Shown here: piece after piece, positions 1 to 12,700 of the stretch
How the letters are laid out: each line of letters opens with the position of its first letter
Position numbering within the stretch: the first letter of the stretch is position 1
Assembly (NCBI GenBank): GCA_905221605.1
Contig: CAJNDS010002091.1
Coordinates: 124,001-188,000, forward strand
From: Symbiodinium natans
Lineage: Eukaryota; Sar; Dinophyceae; Suessiales; Symbiodiniaceae
DNA length: 64,000 bases
Direction: 5' to 3'
Notes under the pieces: generated by a model
The model's database searches: none
Seen by the model: only the letters and a program-made list of their open reading frames with translations
What the model was told of the DNA's origin: nothing
Position numbers and translations under genes: made by a program

Positions 1-45
1 GGCACAGAACTTCGTTGAGTTTTCTAAGCCCCCCCCCCCCTCCCC

Positions 46-146
46 TTGGGATGTTCCCCCGTATACTAACAGTCTTTACTAGGGATTCTAATAGGGGGTA
101 CTTTCATCCCGTTTAAGGACTGTTCGTATACGGGGGAACATCCCAA
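46..146. repeat. Inverted-repeat element, TTGGGATGTTCCCCC family (A1)
   Basis: Ends TTGGGATGTTCCCCC and GGGGGAACATCCCAA, with inner ACTAACAGTC / GGACTGTTCGTATAC arms. About 100 bp, non-coding, MITE-like. It is the first of about ten copies in the window. Confidence 0.75.
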
Positions 147-985
147 TCCCCCAGAAAAAAAACACAAAAACAAGAGAATAAGCCAAGGTGCATAGGCTGG
201 TTTTGTGCAGTGCGGAGCAAGGCCATTGGAAGCACCATGGTGATGAAAAGCTTCTGGCGGCGGAGCCTGCCTACTGTCCCCAAGGGCTCTGGCGATATTT
301 GCGCTGGCACGCCGACCTTCTTCTTGGGCCAAAGGCGGCAAGGCCAAGCAGAAGTGCCATGAGCCTTTGTAGATCTACCTACATTGCTGACCTAAAATCA
401 AAGTTAAATCTGCCCAACAATGAAGGTAAGCGCTGCCTCGAAGTTGAAGCAAAGCTGGCGAATCATCGAACCCAGAATCCTTCCAATTCTTCCCTAAACC
501 GAACATAGGCCTGTGGGCAGAGCCTCGCATGGCCCCTTTTGTGACATACGTCAACTCTTGAACCCTGTGAAAGTTCATCTAACCCTCGACCACACAATCG
601 CCCAAGGTCTGAGCGCACAGTAGACCTAAACCCTAAACCCTAAACCCTAAGCCTTATAAACCCTAAACCCCAAACCCTTTTGCCGCCTCCCAGCCTCAGG
701 TAGCTCAGGGTCAAGGATAGATCGATAGATAGATAGATAGTGGAGTCCCATGTGCTCACGGAAACTACCGGCCTGATGCACAGGCATCGATGATGGCGGT
801 GCAAAGCAGGGTGTCCTGAGCGCGGCTTCGGGGTTAGGGTTTAGGGTTTGGGGTGTAGGGTTTAGGGTTTAGGGTTTAAGGCTTAGGGTTTAGGGTGTAG
901 GGTGTAGGGTGTAGGGTTCAGGTCTCGGGGTCAGACTGGTCTGTGGGTTCAAGGCCGACTTTCAACCCTATGAGCTTCAAACCTT

Positions 986-1103
986 CTTGGTAGCCCAGCA
1001 ACCACATTCTAATAGGGGCACCCTTTTTTTTTGGGTTGGTTACTTTCTAAGGGAACCTTGAGCCACAAAAAAAAAGGGAAAAGGGTACAAATGGGCTACC
1101 AAG
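986..1103. repeat. CTTGGTAGCCCAG element with 4 bp duplication (C1)
   Basis: Ends CTTGGTAGCCCAGCAACC and GGGCTACCAAG. CCTT occurs before (982-985) and after (1104-1107). Same family as CEP104 introns 4, 7, 11 and 13, so a candidate intron. Confidence 0.8.
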
Positions 1104-1117
1104 CCTTCTTTCAGAAC

Positions 1118-1240
1118 ACTAAACCCTAAACCCTAAACCCTAAACCCTAAACCCTAAACCCTAAGCCCTAAACCCTAAGCCCTAAACCCTAAATAAACCC
1201 TAAACCCTAAGCCCTAAACCCTAAACTCTAAACCCTAAAT
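1118..1240. repeat. Telomere-type array (CCCTAAA)n
   Basis: About 17 units, some as CCCTAAG. Opposite orientation to the array at 1780-1852, so not a chromosome end. Confidence 0.9.
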
Positions 1241-1779
1241 ACCCTGAACAGAAGTCGGGGATGCAGGCATGTCACGTAGGCCATTGTCCATGCGGTGCAT
1301 CCGTAGGGCAGGGCTTGGGCTTGGGGGAGTTATGATGCGCGGTTTAGGGTTTAGGCCGGGTTTAGGGTTTCGGATGATTTCCCCCCGCCCCCAACCCCCC
1401 CCCCCCCCCCAATTGAGCCTAAACAGTGCGAAGGGGTGTTGCCCCTCAAGCGCAAAGAGCCCCTCCGCCAACGCTAGACTCGTTTCAAGCTCCTTCAGCC
1501 TTTCAGTTGCAAACCTTGTTGTTGAAACTAAACCCTGAACCCTAAACACTATAACCCTAAAACCCCAAACAATCCCCAAATCCTAACCCTAAACCCTAAA
1601 CCCTAAACCCTATAACCCTAAACCCTAAAACCTAAGAATCATGTGGGCCGACAGGAGCCGAGGTTCCAAGGCCCTTCGATCTCGTGCCACTTCCAGGACG
1701 TCCAGGGCCAACGCCCAAGCACCCTGGCACAAATTTCATGCCTATGGTCTGTGAGTTTTGCGTGGCTCATTTCTAAACC

Positions 1780-2034
1780 CTAGGTTTAGGGTTTAGGGTT
1801 TAGGGTTTAGGGTTTAGGGTTTAGGGTTTAGGGTTTAGGGTTTAGGGTTTAGTTGTGTGGTTCATTTATACAACCCTAAGCCCTGAACGCAAAACCCGTG
1901 ACATCGGTGTGGAGAAGCGGGATTCACTGATAGCATGCGCGAGTTTTTGTCCTGTAAGATCCCTAAACCCTAAACCCTAAACCCTAAACCCTAAACCCTA
2001 AACCCTAAACCCTAAACCCTAAACCCTAAACCCT
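1780..2034. repeat. Facing telomere-type arrays
   Basis: (TTTAGGG)n at 1780-1852, then about 110 bp unique, then (CCCTAAA)n at 1963-2034. Confidence 0.85.
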
Positions 2035-2130
2035 CTGGGCATCCTTGGGGCGATGCATGCACTGCCGAATCCGCGCGCGCATGCAAAGGGATGCAGACGT
2101 GGAAACGCGCAGGAGCGAACGAAGAAGACC

Positions 2131-2286
2131 TACAGGGTGGGGCCCCCTAGTTATAAGTAGAGTTATAAGGGCCCTAAATTGGGTTATAAGTAGAGTTATA
2201 AGGGCCCTAAATTGGGTGATAAGGACCCTAAGTTAGGTTATAAGTCCCTTAACTACAGTTAGTATAGTAAGGGGGCCCCACCCTGC
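2131..2286. repeat. Inverted-repeat element, ACAGGGTGGGGCCCC family (B1)
   Basis: Ends TACAGGGTGGGGCCCCCTAG and AAGGGGGCCCCACCCTGCA. This copy has one extra internal AAGTAGAGTTATAAGGGCCC unit, making it longer than the 124 bp copies. Confidence 0.85.
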
Positions 2287-2708
2287 AGTGCTCCAAACGA
2301 AGAAGTTCCTTAGGGACCAAATGAAGCCCCAAAAGGGTTTATGGTTCAGATTCCATATGAATAAGGATCATGTTAGTACAAAAGGGTATCTCCATAAACC
2401 CTAAACCCTAAACCCTCAACCCTAGACCGTCACTGTAGACCCTAAACCCTAAACCCTACACCCTAAACTGACCCTAAACCCTAAACCCTACACCCTAAAC
2501 TCTAAAAAGGGTGCATGTAGTCCCAAAAGGTCTCCGCCTCAGCTAAGCCGGCCACAACGGCGCTGAAGCTGACTTTATCTGGTGCTGGACCCAGGAGAGA
2601 CCTTGGAGCTGGTTAGGGTTTAGGGTTCAGGGTTCAGGGTTCAGGGTTTAGGGTTTAGGGTTTAGGGTTTAAGGTTTAGGGTTTAGGGTGTAGGGTTTAG
2701 GACTCATT

Positions 2709-3102
2709 TTGGGGACCAAACGAACCCTAAACGGGTTGATGCTTCCCATACCTTAATATGCTTAGGGTTTAGGGTTTAGGGTTTTATACCTTCATAATCC
2801 TGGGGGCTGGACTGATTTTCGGGACTAGGGGGATTCCGAAAACCAGGGACCCTTAATTAGTATAGGCCCCCAAACAGTAGGATTCCTTTAGAATATTGAA
2901 TGCGGACCCCAACAAGGTACCCCGAATTTCGGAAACCCCCAAATGGACCCTAAAATAAACCTTAGTAACCTTAGTTAAGTTAGTAAAGTTCATCAAACTA
3001 ACACAATAGTTATAGGGTTTTGAGGTTTAGGGCTATACCTTGATAGGGATTATAATCGTATAGGGTATATGACCCAATTTTAGGGTTCGTTTGGTCCCCA
3101 AG
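2709..3102. repeat. GGGACCAAACGAACCC element with another element nested inside (D1)
   Basis: Outer ends TTGGGGACCAAACGAACCC and GGGTTCGTTTGGTCCCCAAG match CEP104 introns 6 and 12. At about 2820-2945 the interior holds a copy of the GGTTTCCGAAATT (E) family. Confidence 0.7.
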
Positions 3103-4267
3103 GGAAGTCTTAAGGAGGTTTGGACTTATACGTAATTCGCCAATAACCAAGGAATAGTAAAAGGGCAAACTTTATGATTCCTGCTAAACCAAGCAACCCC
3201 GACAGTTTCAAGTTCAGCTATTGGCGAAGTATGTCTAGGGTTTGAGGGTTGGGTTTTAGAGTTTGGGGCTTTTAGGGTCTAGGATTCTGTGTGCTTTGTT
3301 GTTCGGGAGAGTTAACCCAAAAGACTCCAAAGAAATTACCAAATAGCCTGGCTGATTGCTCTAAAACAGATGGGCAGAGGCGATCATTTGGTGAAATTAC
3401 TTTGGGGTTTCGGCAGGCCCCCCGGGTTCCCAGGGTTCCAGGTCGTCAAGGTTGCTCCGTGCCTTCACACGTTTAGTGTTTAGGGCTCGCATCTAAGAGT
3501 AAGTCGCGCGCGCAAGACCCCGATAGGCCGACCCGCTTCGGCCAAGGGCCCAACATCTGGCAAAGTGTGGAAAGCGCTTTGGCCCAGCATCCTCCCCGCG
3601 CCAATGCACTGAGGAGGGAGTTGCCTGGGCTGGTGCAGACAATGAGCTGTACTACTAAACCCTGAACCCTAAACCCTAAACCCTAAACCCTAAACCCTAA
3701 ACCCTAAACCCTAAACCCTAAACTCCGAAGCTTCGGATACCCCGAAGGCCTACCACCCTAAGCCCTTCGGGGCGATCCGTGCTGAAAGAGCTGAGAGCCT
3801 CGGAGTTCAGGGGTTTAGGGTTTAGGGTTTAGGGTTTAGGCTGGAGGGCTTGAAGCTTGCAGACCAAGGGAGAGGTGTGTTTACGAAGTTTAGGGTTTTG
3901 GTTTTGGGTTTAGGGTTTAGGGTTTAGGGTTTAGGGTTTTGGATCTTGAACTTTCGGCCAAGTCGCAGCCGATGATGTTCAACTGTCCGTGACCTCGTGG
4001 GCCCCCGCATGACAAGGGAGTTCGTTTGACTTGTTTGCTCCCAAACTCCTCTTGCTCCAAACATCAGAGACACGAACCCCTCTACCAAGAAGGTCCGCAC
4101 ACACATTCGACCTTCCAACCAAACGGCCTGTGCGGCCTGTACTCACTTTAACCCCTTGGAAGCTGCCAGACGTATGCAGTTCTCTAGATTGGGATTCTCG
4201 CTTGGGCCGTACGCAAAAGGAGCGGTACCAAAACATCATCCCTGATCATCCTGTCAACTTGACGTCC

Positions 4268-4375
4268 TATATGGGGGTTTACGGAAAATAGGGCCCCCCG
4301 TAAAACAGACCCCCAAATAACAGGATTCCCTTAGAGTAAGGACCTTGAGAGGGTACCCCCAATTCGGAGAACCAC
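4268..4375. repeat. CATATGGGGGTTTACGGAAA element (E1)
   Basis: Left end TATATGGGGGTTTACGGAAA, interior AGGATTCCCTTAGAGTAAGG, right end AATTCGGAGAACCACC. Confidence 0.6.
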
Positions 4376-5918
4376 CATCTTGCCCCTAGGAACACCTGTG
4401 CGAGTTCAAAGCCTTCCAGCGAGTGTCGCTCCGAGTCCTCACGCAGCTCCAGCGCGCGGGACCAACCTTGCTTTGATCTCACAATGACGGCGACCGAAGG
4501 GACCGACTGAACCCTAAAATTGGGGTCATATGAGTCATATGCCCTCCAGTACTATAATCCCTATTAAGCTATAGCCCTAAACCCCAAACCCTAAACCCTA
4601 AACCCTGTTAGGGTTCCTTTGAGTGCTCACGAAAGCTCAGGCGTCCGTCCCGAAGGTTAAATGGAGATGCCCCCCTCCTAGAACCGCCCCCGGTCCCTGA
4701 AGGACCCCTTCTACTATCAGGGTTCAGGGTGTAGGCTGTAGGGTTTATTTAGGGTTCAGGGTTTAGGGCCTCATGTATCTGAACTCGGTGAACTCGGAAC
4801 CCTGAACCGCAAACCGCTTCAGCCCTTTCGAGATGCGGGGACTGGTTTCTGAGGGGGCTGAGGGCTCAACAACACAGACCCTAAACCCTGAACCCTAAAC
4901 CCTCAACCCTAAATCCTAAACCCTAAGCCCTAACCCTAAACCCTTAACCCTTATCCCTTATACATCCTAAATCCTAAACCTAGACCCTAGACCCGAAGTC
5001 CCCGCCCTCGACTTTTGGGGGTATTGATTTAGGGTTTAGGGTTACGCGAAGCAGCCCCAATACCCACACACAAAGGAACAGCATCTGGATTCAAGTGTAG
5101 GTTTGCAGCCTTGCCATGCGCGGAGCATTCGATATTTGATGTTTAGTATACACAAAAGCCCTAAACCCTAAAACCCTAAAACCCTAAAACCCTAAAACCC
5201 TGAAACCCTAAAACCTAAAACCTAAACTCTAAACCCTACACCCTAAACCCTATAGAGGTGATAAAGGGACAAAGAGAGACGATATCAAAACTCTAGGGGC
5301 TCCCGTGCTCGCCTTTTCCCTCAACACTTATGAGGGTTGGAGGGCACAGGACGCCGAAAGCAAAACCCCACACTTTGCCTGGAGTATCCATATGGGTTTA
5401 GGGCTTATAGGGCTTTGGGATATGCATTTGCGGAACTAGGTACCCTTTTCCAAGAGACTTCGCCCGCCTCGATAACATCCCCTCTGAGCCAAGGCCGCCC
5501 TGCCTGTACTCTAACTAGGTACCCTAAACCCTCAACCCTAAACCCTAAAGCGTAAACCCCAACCCTATTTAGTATGGTTTTCGGGCACCTATTTCCACAC
5601 TAGCACTACAAATGACTCTCTGGGCTAGGGTTTGGAGTCCATGCCGAAGTTCACATGAGGGCTTTTGTTGGCGGGGGTTCTCTACATTACGGTACCTTTA
5701 GGGTTCTCAACAAAATACAGAGCCCTCACATTCTTGGGGTCCCCGAAAAGAGTCCAGAAACACTGAAGGGTTTAGGGTTTAGGGTTTAGGGTTTAGTAAT
5801 TTGTTTAGTAGTTGGTCAAGAGAATCCCGAAGTCACAGGAGGGAGGCCGCAGGTCTCAAAACTCATTCGCGGAAACGTCGCGTGGGGCATGATGTGATGA
5901 TACATACTCAGTGTACGC

Positions 5919-6018
5919 TGGGATGTTACCACTTTTACCTAACAGTCCTTAATAGGGGTTATAGTACCCCTATTATCATTCCTATTAAGGACTGTTAGTG
6001 TAAGGGGGAAGATCCCAA
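5919..6018. repeat. Inverted-repeat element, GGGATGTTCCCCC family (A2)
   Basis: Inner arms TAACAGTCCTTAATAGGG / CCTATTAAGGACTGTTAG, ends TGGGATGTTACC / GGGGGAAGATCCCAAA. It separates two exon-like islands, so it may be an intron; the flanks GCATAC and GCGTAC look like a decayed duplication. Confidence 0.75.
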
Positions 6019-6155
6019 AGTATGCGCATTTCCGTCGGGATTCTTGCAGCAACTGCAAAATACTGCCATCAGGGAGTTCCATCTTGAAGTTCACCAACCC
6101 GTAGCCGCCGATCGATTTTTTCAAAGGGGCTTCGCTTCGGAACTTGGAGGATCGG
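6019..6155 (-). CDS. Exon-like island, unidentified protein
   Basis: Minus strand open for about 45 codons, containing SIGGYGLVNFKMELPDGSIL, bounded by elements A2 and H1. Probably the same gene as 6355-6460. If A2 is spliced out, the frame continues about 20 codons to a stop near 5850. Confidence 0.45.
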
Positions 6156-6159
6156 GGCA

Positions 6160-6262
6160 CTTAGTACGTAGGGTTATAAGTACCTTAATTGGGCTTGTAT
6201 AAGTACTTGCACGTATACTTGCCTTGCTTATAATATAAGCCCACTTACGAAGTCTCCGATCC
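6160..6262. repeat. ACGTAGGGTTATAAGTACC element (H1)
   Basis: Palindromic AT-rich unit (TTATAAGTACCTTAATTGGG with inverted partner CTTATAATATAAGCCCAC). Related to 35071-35243. Confidence 0.55.
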
Positions 6263-6354
6263 TATATGTATTAAACACAGAGGTCATTTCAGCGGTTTAC
6301 GTATTGTAGGGATGCTCAGGGAATGGTCGCATTTGGTATGAGAGTTTTGTCTTG

Positions 6355-6460
6355 TGGTTGGCCAGCGTTGCGACATCCGCACGGTGAAGGTGAACCGAAG
6401 GTAGTAGATCCCTCGCGGGGTGGACCCTGCCGCCGTGTTGACGATGACTGGCTGTCCATC
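6355..6460 (-). CDS. Exon-like island, unidentified protein
   Basis: The minus strand reads VIVNTAAGSTPRGIYYLRFT and continues open for about 35 codons. It lies 100 bp from element H1, beyond which 6019-6155 is also open. I do not recognise the protein. True edges unknown. Confidence 0.4.
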
Positions 6461-9228
6461 AACTTAAGAGCGTAAACAGCGCGATGCAAACCCTAGGTTC
6501 CTAGCTCTGCGAAAGCATCGCAAACCCTGAACCCTGAACCCTAAACCCTAAGCCCTACGCCCTAAGCCCTCAGCCCTAAACCCTAAACCTGCTTCGAAAC
6601 GTACTTGCGCCCCTCAAGTGTCTTTGTTATGAGTTCAGCTCATGCACACTGTAGAACCAATTGTAGATTGTAACGTCCTCTAGCCATCCTAGCACAAGCC
6701 GGGATATAGGGCACTATGCCGTGCGCGTCCGAAAACTTTGATATGGCGGGCGCCCTGAACCCTAGTCGGCAGCAATATGAGCCAGAACCCTAAACCCCAA
6801 ACCCCAAACCCCAAACCCGAAACCCTAAACCCTGGCAAACATCACGCTGCAATGTCGCTAGCCCTTTTTTGCTTCAGGGCTCCCGTGGCGCAATTTCGCT
6901 AGCCCTAAACCCTAAACCCTAAACCCTAAACCCTAAACCCTAAGCCCTAAGCCCTAAGCCCTAAGCCCTAAGCCCTAAGCCCTAAGCCCTAAGCCCTAAC
7001 CCTAAAGCCCTGAAAGGCCATTTTTGCTTCAGTCTGCAGCAAGTTACCTCCATCACCCTGGGAAGTTCACTCAAACATCAGGACCTTCGGGTTCAACAGA
7101 AAGAAAAGGAATTAGGCACTTTGCAGGGTTTAGGGTTTGGGGTTTAGGGTTCAGGGTTTGGGGTTTCGGGTTTGGGGTTCAGGGGCGACTGCCTGAGCCC
7201 TGATCCCACTGGTGCATGGGAAGTAGGCACCTTATATTCCAAGGTTTGGGGTTTAGGGTTTGGGGTTGAGGGTCCCTTGAGGCATTCTATAGGGTACCTC
7301 ACTACCTCATTTTCGACTAAGAACCAGCAAGCTAAAGGTTCAGGTTTAGGGCTTGGGGTTTGGTTTAGGGTTTAGGGTTTGGGGTTTGGGGTTTAGGGTT
7401 TAGGGTTTAGAGTTTAGGGTTTAGGGTTTGGGGTTTAGGGTTTAGAGTTTAGGCTTCAAGGGGGGGGGGGGGGGAACAATTATAGCTGCCAGAAGACGCA
7501 TCTCTCCGGCCAACGCCGCCTGCCAGGCGAAAGGCAGTGCCCTGAAACTCCTTAAATTCCTTAAAATTGCTTAAGTTCTTTAACTTCCCTAAACTCCTTT
7601 AATTCCTTGAACTCCCCGGTTCCCGAAAGTCTTAAAATTCCCTGAATTCCCTAACTTCCTTAAATTCACGAAATTTCCTAAATCCCCTAAATCCCTATAT
7701 TCCCTAAATTGCCTACATTGCCTAAAAATCCCTACATACCCCAAATTGCCTAAACCTTGCTTAAGGCCGTATCAACTTGGATTCGACCCTTCAAGTTCCG
7801 GTGATGTTTATTCGTGAGCCCGCAAGTCGCGCGGGCTCATAGATGCTGCCACACCACTTATCTTCCGTTCCCTTATTCTATTGGAAGATAACAATGTGCA
7901 AGATAATATATTCTAGTGTATTCAAATAGATTATAACATACTAGGTTCTCACATATATAGTTATCCGGTATTATGAAAAATAAAAAAACCTATATATACA
8001 TATGTATGTATGTGTGGATGTATTGAAAATATAGACTCTTGAACTTGCTAATGCGGTAAGTGTTGCTAGGCAGGGCAATAAACAGATCCCCAAGCCCTGA
8101 GGAACCCCTAGACGCCCCAATCCTCGCTGCATGCTCCAGAAGCCTAATGCCCAAAACTTACCAACCGTCGGAAAATTTGGGGCTGAGGGCCCTAAAGCCT
8201 AAACCAAACCTGAACCCTAAACCCTAAACCTTAAGCCTCAAACCCTTTTTGTGCATCCAGGCCTCTAACCTTAAAACCTAAACCCTTTTTCACAAGGGAC
8301 TCGACTGCTGCCCTTTCTGCCCAGCCCTAAACCCAAAATCCTAAACCCCCAAGGCCAGGATAAACAGAAATTGTATGTCTCATTACGAGCAGCTCGTACA
8401 ATAATCCTGCATCCTTCACAGTGCACCAACAGAAGATTACACCCTTACCCCCTCCCACCCTCCTACCCCCTACCCTTGCCCTTGCCCCCTACCCCCACCC
8501 CCTACCTGCGCAAATGCAGAAAAACGAAACCCGCCAAAACCCTGCAAAACTCCGGACACAAACCCCATACAGTTTCTATAAAGCAAAACCCAAAACCCTA
8601 AGCCCTAAAGCCCTAAAGGACCCAAGGGTGCCAAGGCGCCATCAGGGCACCAATGCTCACAGCATCGGCTCTCATGGCGTCATTCTGCCTCGGACTTCTC
8701 GGGGGCTTGGGGTTTAGGGTTTAGGGTTGAGGGTTTAGGGTTTAGGTATTAGGATTTAGGGTTTGGGGTTTAGGGTTGAGAGTAGGGTTTAGGGGGTGGA
8801 TCCAACGCCAGGGGTGCTCTGTTTGGCTTTAGGGGGCTTAGGGTTTGGGTTTGGCGCGCCAGCAAAAAGATTCAGCTTGCGACTGGATGTGCAGGCAGCG
8901 AGAAGATAGCTTAAGGTTTAGGGTTCAGGGTTTAGGGTTTAGCGGTTAGGGTTTGGGGTGTAAGTAAGGTTTCAAGGCTGATGTGAAACTCCTGCTGAAA
9001 CAGCTTCAATCGATATCTGGGTTCGTGTCAGGAACGCCACCAAGCACAGTTGGTTGCAACTAAATCCTGTGTCTGATCAAGTCCCTAAACCCCAAACCCT
9101 AAACCCTAAACCTCCAGTTGCAGCAAGCAGCATGGACTCCACCAGAGTAAAGGCATGCTGCCACTGTTTGCCCTTCTCGCAGCCACTGATCGCGGTGTTG
9201 TGACCTTGATGCGGTAAAAGTACAGCTC

Positions 9229-9329
9229 GGGATGTTCACCCTTCTACTAAGAGTCCTTAATAGGGATGATAGTACACCCCTTGTTACAATCCCTAATAAG
9301 CACTGTTAGTAGAAGAGGGAACATCCCAA
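9229..9329. repeat. Inverted-repeat element, GGGATGTTCCCCC family (A3)
   Basis: Ends GGGATGTTCACCCTTCTACT and AGAAGAGGGAACATCCCAAG; inner AGTCCTTAATAGGGATGAT arm. Confidence 0.75.
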
Positions 9330-10363
9330 GCTGCACAGCATGTTTGGACCCACTATTCTTGTGGGGTCACTCAGGTTTGTTCAGTGATTTCTGTCTTGGG
9401 TTGGCACCCGTATTGGTCCCCAAAGCCACAAAGAAAGAAAACTATCGTAGCTTGTGCAGGCAACAGCAACCAGCGTGGAAAGGAGCAGGCGCCTGCATCT
9501 AATCACACGATACGGCCAGCTCTTCGCAACATCCAATTCAGATTTGTTTCCCTGGGCCCTAAACCCTAAACCCTAAATCCTAAACCCTAAACCCTAGAGC
9601 CTAAACCCTAAAGCCTAGACCCGAAACCAAAGCTCATGGGTGGCTATAAGTATCGGGTTCAGCTACAGTTACCCTACTCATAACCCCAGACCCCAGCCAG
9701 CTAGAAGTAACTACCCATATGCGCCTCCCAGTATAGCGGTTTTGGGTATGGGGTCGGAATAGTTACCAGTATTCCCGCAGGGTCCCTTTATAGTTCTACT
9801 ATAAAAAAAACAAAAAAACAAATCAAATTCCTAAGGCCCCTATGTTACTACTTCTCAGCCTCACAGGTTTGTTGTATTGCTGGGCTTCTTGGCCACCCAA
9901 AATTATTTCTCAACTTCGGGTGTTTAGGGTTTGGATATGGAGTTTCGACTTCAGGGTTTGGGATTCAGAAGGGCTTTGGGTTAAGGTTACAGGGTTTCGG
10001 CAGGCCAAGTGCAGACATCCCGCCGGTGCAACCATCGCATGCTTGTCGTGGCACTCCCCATGTCTAGACTCACACAAGTGTCACATAAGGGTTTAGGGTT
10101 TAGGGTTTAGGGTTTAGGGTAAGTCCCAAACCCCGAACCCCAAAACCCTGTTGCAGTAGGCTTCTAAGCTCTTGCCTCGCCTGGTCTGAAGCCCTCCCGT
10201 AATCCCAACAGGCGCAGCCCACCCATGAACGTCGGGCTGGGGGCAGGCTATAGGGTTTATTTTGGGGGTGTGGCTCAAGACCCCTTCAGCCCCAAAACGC
10301 CTGAAACCTGAAGAAGGCCCTCTTAGCCGCACCGCTGAGCCTCAAATTATCTCCAACACCCTA

Positions 10364-10470
10364 CTGGCAGCCCCGTAACCATTTAATCATGAAGGGCACT
10401 CTCTTTTGGGGTTGGTTACTTTACAAGGGAACCCCAAACAAAGGGCAAAGGGCACCACTGGGCCACCAAG
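10364..10470. repeat. CTTGGTAGCCCAG family element (C2)
   Basis: Ends CTGGCAGCCCCGTAACC and CTGGGCCACCAAG with the family core GGGGTTGGTTACTTT. Confidence 0.7.
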
Positions 10471-11085
10471 GTTCAGGGTTTGGGGGGAAAACCCCACAAA
10501 GTTAAGGGTTTAGGGTGACGCTATACTAGACCCAGGAGTAACCTAGGAATAAAAAAGGGCACCCTTTTTGCTTTTAAGGGGGGGTATAAGGAAACCCCAA
10601 CCCCAAAACAAGGAAATCTAGTAGCCCTAAACCGTAAACCCTAAACCCTATACACCGTATACTTGCTCGAAGCCGTGATTCCGGGAAGAGAAGTGCTACT
10701 TTTGCTGAGGGCAGCGCTGATCACCAGCAGCTTTTGCCTCGAGTGCTGAAGGTCCTTGCGGCCCCACGTGGGGGTTTACGAAAATCCGGGACTCCTTATA
10801 TAGTAGGAATCCCTTTTATATTAAGCCTAAACCCTAAAACCCTAAACCTTAAACCCTAAATCCTAAACCTCCCCCCCCCCCCCCCCCCCCCGCCCCCTCA
10901 TGTCGGAAACCCTAATCCCTAAACACTAAACCCTAAACCTTATAAACCTTAAACCCTAAACCTCCCCCCCCCCCCCCCTACCCTCATGTCGGAAACCCCT
11001 CATATTTCCGAAGCCCCCTTGGAGGTAAGGGACCACATCTACCCTTCGAGATGCCAATCTGCTACAACACTAGGTTCCAGTTTAG

Positions 11086-11193
11086 TTTAGGGTTTAGGGT
11101 TTAGGGTTTAGGGTTTAGGGTTTAGGGTTTAGGGTTTAGGGTTTAGGGTTTAGGGTTTAGGGTTTAGGGTTTAGGGTTTAGGGTTTAGGGTTT
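11086..11193. repeat. Telomere-type array (TTTAGGG)n
   Basis: About 15 perfect units. Confidence 0.9.
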
Positions 11194-11685
11194 GCCACCC
11201 GTCTAGCCATGCTCCACGGGGCAACTGCAGAGAGACTGCTTTGCTGGGTTTCGGGATGAGGGTTTAGGGTTTAGGCGCTTCATGGTGTTTATAAGGAAAA
11301 GCTTTCCCCCTGAACAGGGTATAAGGTTCCTACCACAAAACCTGGACATGGTAAGGGAACCTTGAACCAAAGGGACAGAACAGTCCCCGACTCCAGGATA
11401 ACCCTAAACCCTAAACCCTACTCCCTTTTTGACGCTGGTCTGAGGTCCAGCCAGTACAAACCCTAATCCCTAAACACTAAACCCTAAACCCTAAACCGCG
11501 CAAGCAAGGTCACCATGGGGCAAGGCCCTCTACTGCAGTGCAGCCGAGACGCCAGCAACCTGGGGGGGGGGGGGGGGTGTCAGGCGATTCCGTAGAGTTC
11601 GGATAGGGTTTAGGGTTTGGGGTTTGGGGTTTGGGGTTTAGGGTTTAGGGTTTGGGGTTTAGGGTTTAGGGTGTAGGTGTAGGAT

Positions 11686-11801
11686 ATGGGGGTTTGCGAA
11701 AATTGGGGGGGCCCCTAATATAGACCCACAATAGTAGGATTCCCTGACAATAAGGACCCCCAATAAGGTAGCCCCTAATTTCGGAAACCCCCATATGAGG
11801 G
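11686..11801. repeat. CATATGGGGGTTTCCGAAATT element, complete (E2)
   Basis: Ends ATATGGGGGTTTGCGAAAATT and AATTTCGGAAACCCCCATAT form a clear inverted repeat; interior TAGTAGGATTCCCTGACAAT. Confidence 0.75.
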
Positions 11802-12288
11802 TTGATTAGGGATATCTATGGGGTGTCTGTGAGGTCTTATGGGGGGTCGGGGGATGTGATTGAAGCAGCACGGAGGAGGGCTCACAACTTGTCGCGCGTG
11901 ACTTTGAAAGAGCATGCAGACTGCATGATCGGAACAGAAAAAGAGGTACCTAAACCCTCAATGTGTCCGAAGTACTCGCCTCCGTCGGTTTAGGGTTTGG
12001 GGTTTATTTCAAGTGATGGAATCGAAGGCCCAGATTGGTAGCTAACCTGAACTGTAATGAACCCCCGAAACCCTACACCAACTCTACTAAAGACCTCCAT
12101 AGGAACCATGACTCTGGTCAATCTCCATGTGCTAGGATTATAGGGTTCTTAAGGGACGGGGGACTCAAGTGGGGCAAGTAACCCAACGTTCCCCGATACC
12201 TCCCCACTACTCCCTAAACTCCCTAAGTTTCCTTGAGGTTTGCTAGGTACCTACTCCCATATGAAGCCCCCTTGCTTGAGGACCCTAT

Positions 12289-12401
12289 CTTGGTAGCCCA
12301 GCATCCATTTTATAGTCAGGGCACCCTTTTTGGTGTTGCTTTCGTTACTAGGGAACCCAGACAACCAAAAAAGGGGTAAAGGGCACGACTGGGCCACCAA
12401 G
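12289..12401. repeat. CTTGGTAGCCCAG family element (C3)
   Basis: Ends CTTGGTAGCCCAGCATCC and CTGGGCCACCAAG, flanks CTAT and CGAT. Confidence 0.75.
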
Positions 12402-12429
12402 CGATGATTGGAGTAGGGTTTTGCACGTT

Positions 12430-12700
12430 TAGTTTAGGGTTTAGGGTTTAGGGTTTAGGGTTTAGGGTTTAGGGTTTAGGGTTTAGGGTTTAGGGTTTAG
12501 GGTTTAGGGTTTAGGGTTTAGGGTTTAGGGTTTAGGGTTTAGGGTTTAGGTTTAGGGTTTAGGGTTTAGGGTTTAGGGTTTAGGGTTTAGGGTTTAGGGT
12601 TTAGGGTTTAGGGTTTAGGGTTTAGGGTTTAGGGTTTAGGGTTTAGGGTTTAGGGTTTAGGGTTTGGGGACTTTAGGGTTTAGGGCTTAGGGTTTAGGGT
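12430..12700. repeat. Longest telomere-type array (TTTAGGG)n
   Basis: More than 30 nearly perfect units over about 270 bp, with one single-base slip near 12549. Confidence 0.92.

Larger units (their letters stand above)
147..5918. other. Repeat-dense region without an assigned gene
   Basis: Arrays of CCCTAAA/TTTAGGG in both orientations alternate with 100-250 bp unique islands. Some islands are open on the minus strand (for example 230-345 and 375-580), but none is recognisable. Confidence 0.6.

Noticed and set aside
1045-1065. Spliced-leader relict on the minus strand (CTTGAGCCACAAAA)
   Set aside because: This is the core of the CTTGGTAGCCCAG element family (usual form CCTTGAACCAAAAA); the resemblance is by chance.
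12430-12700. A chromosome end or fused telomere
   Set aside because: Arrays occur throughout in both orientations and inside introns of one gene, so they are interstitial repeats.
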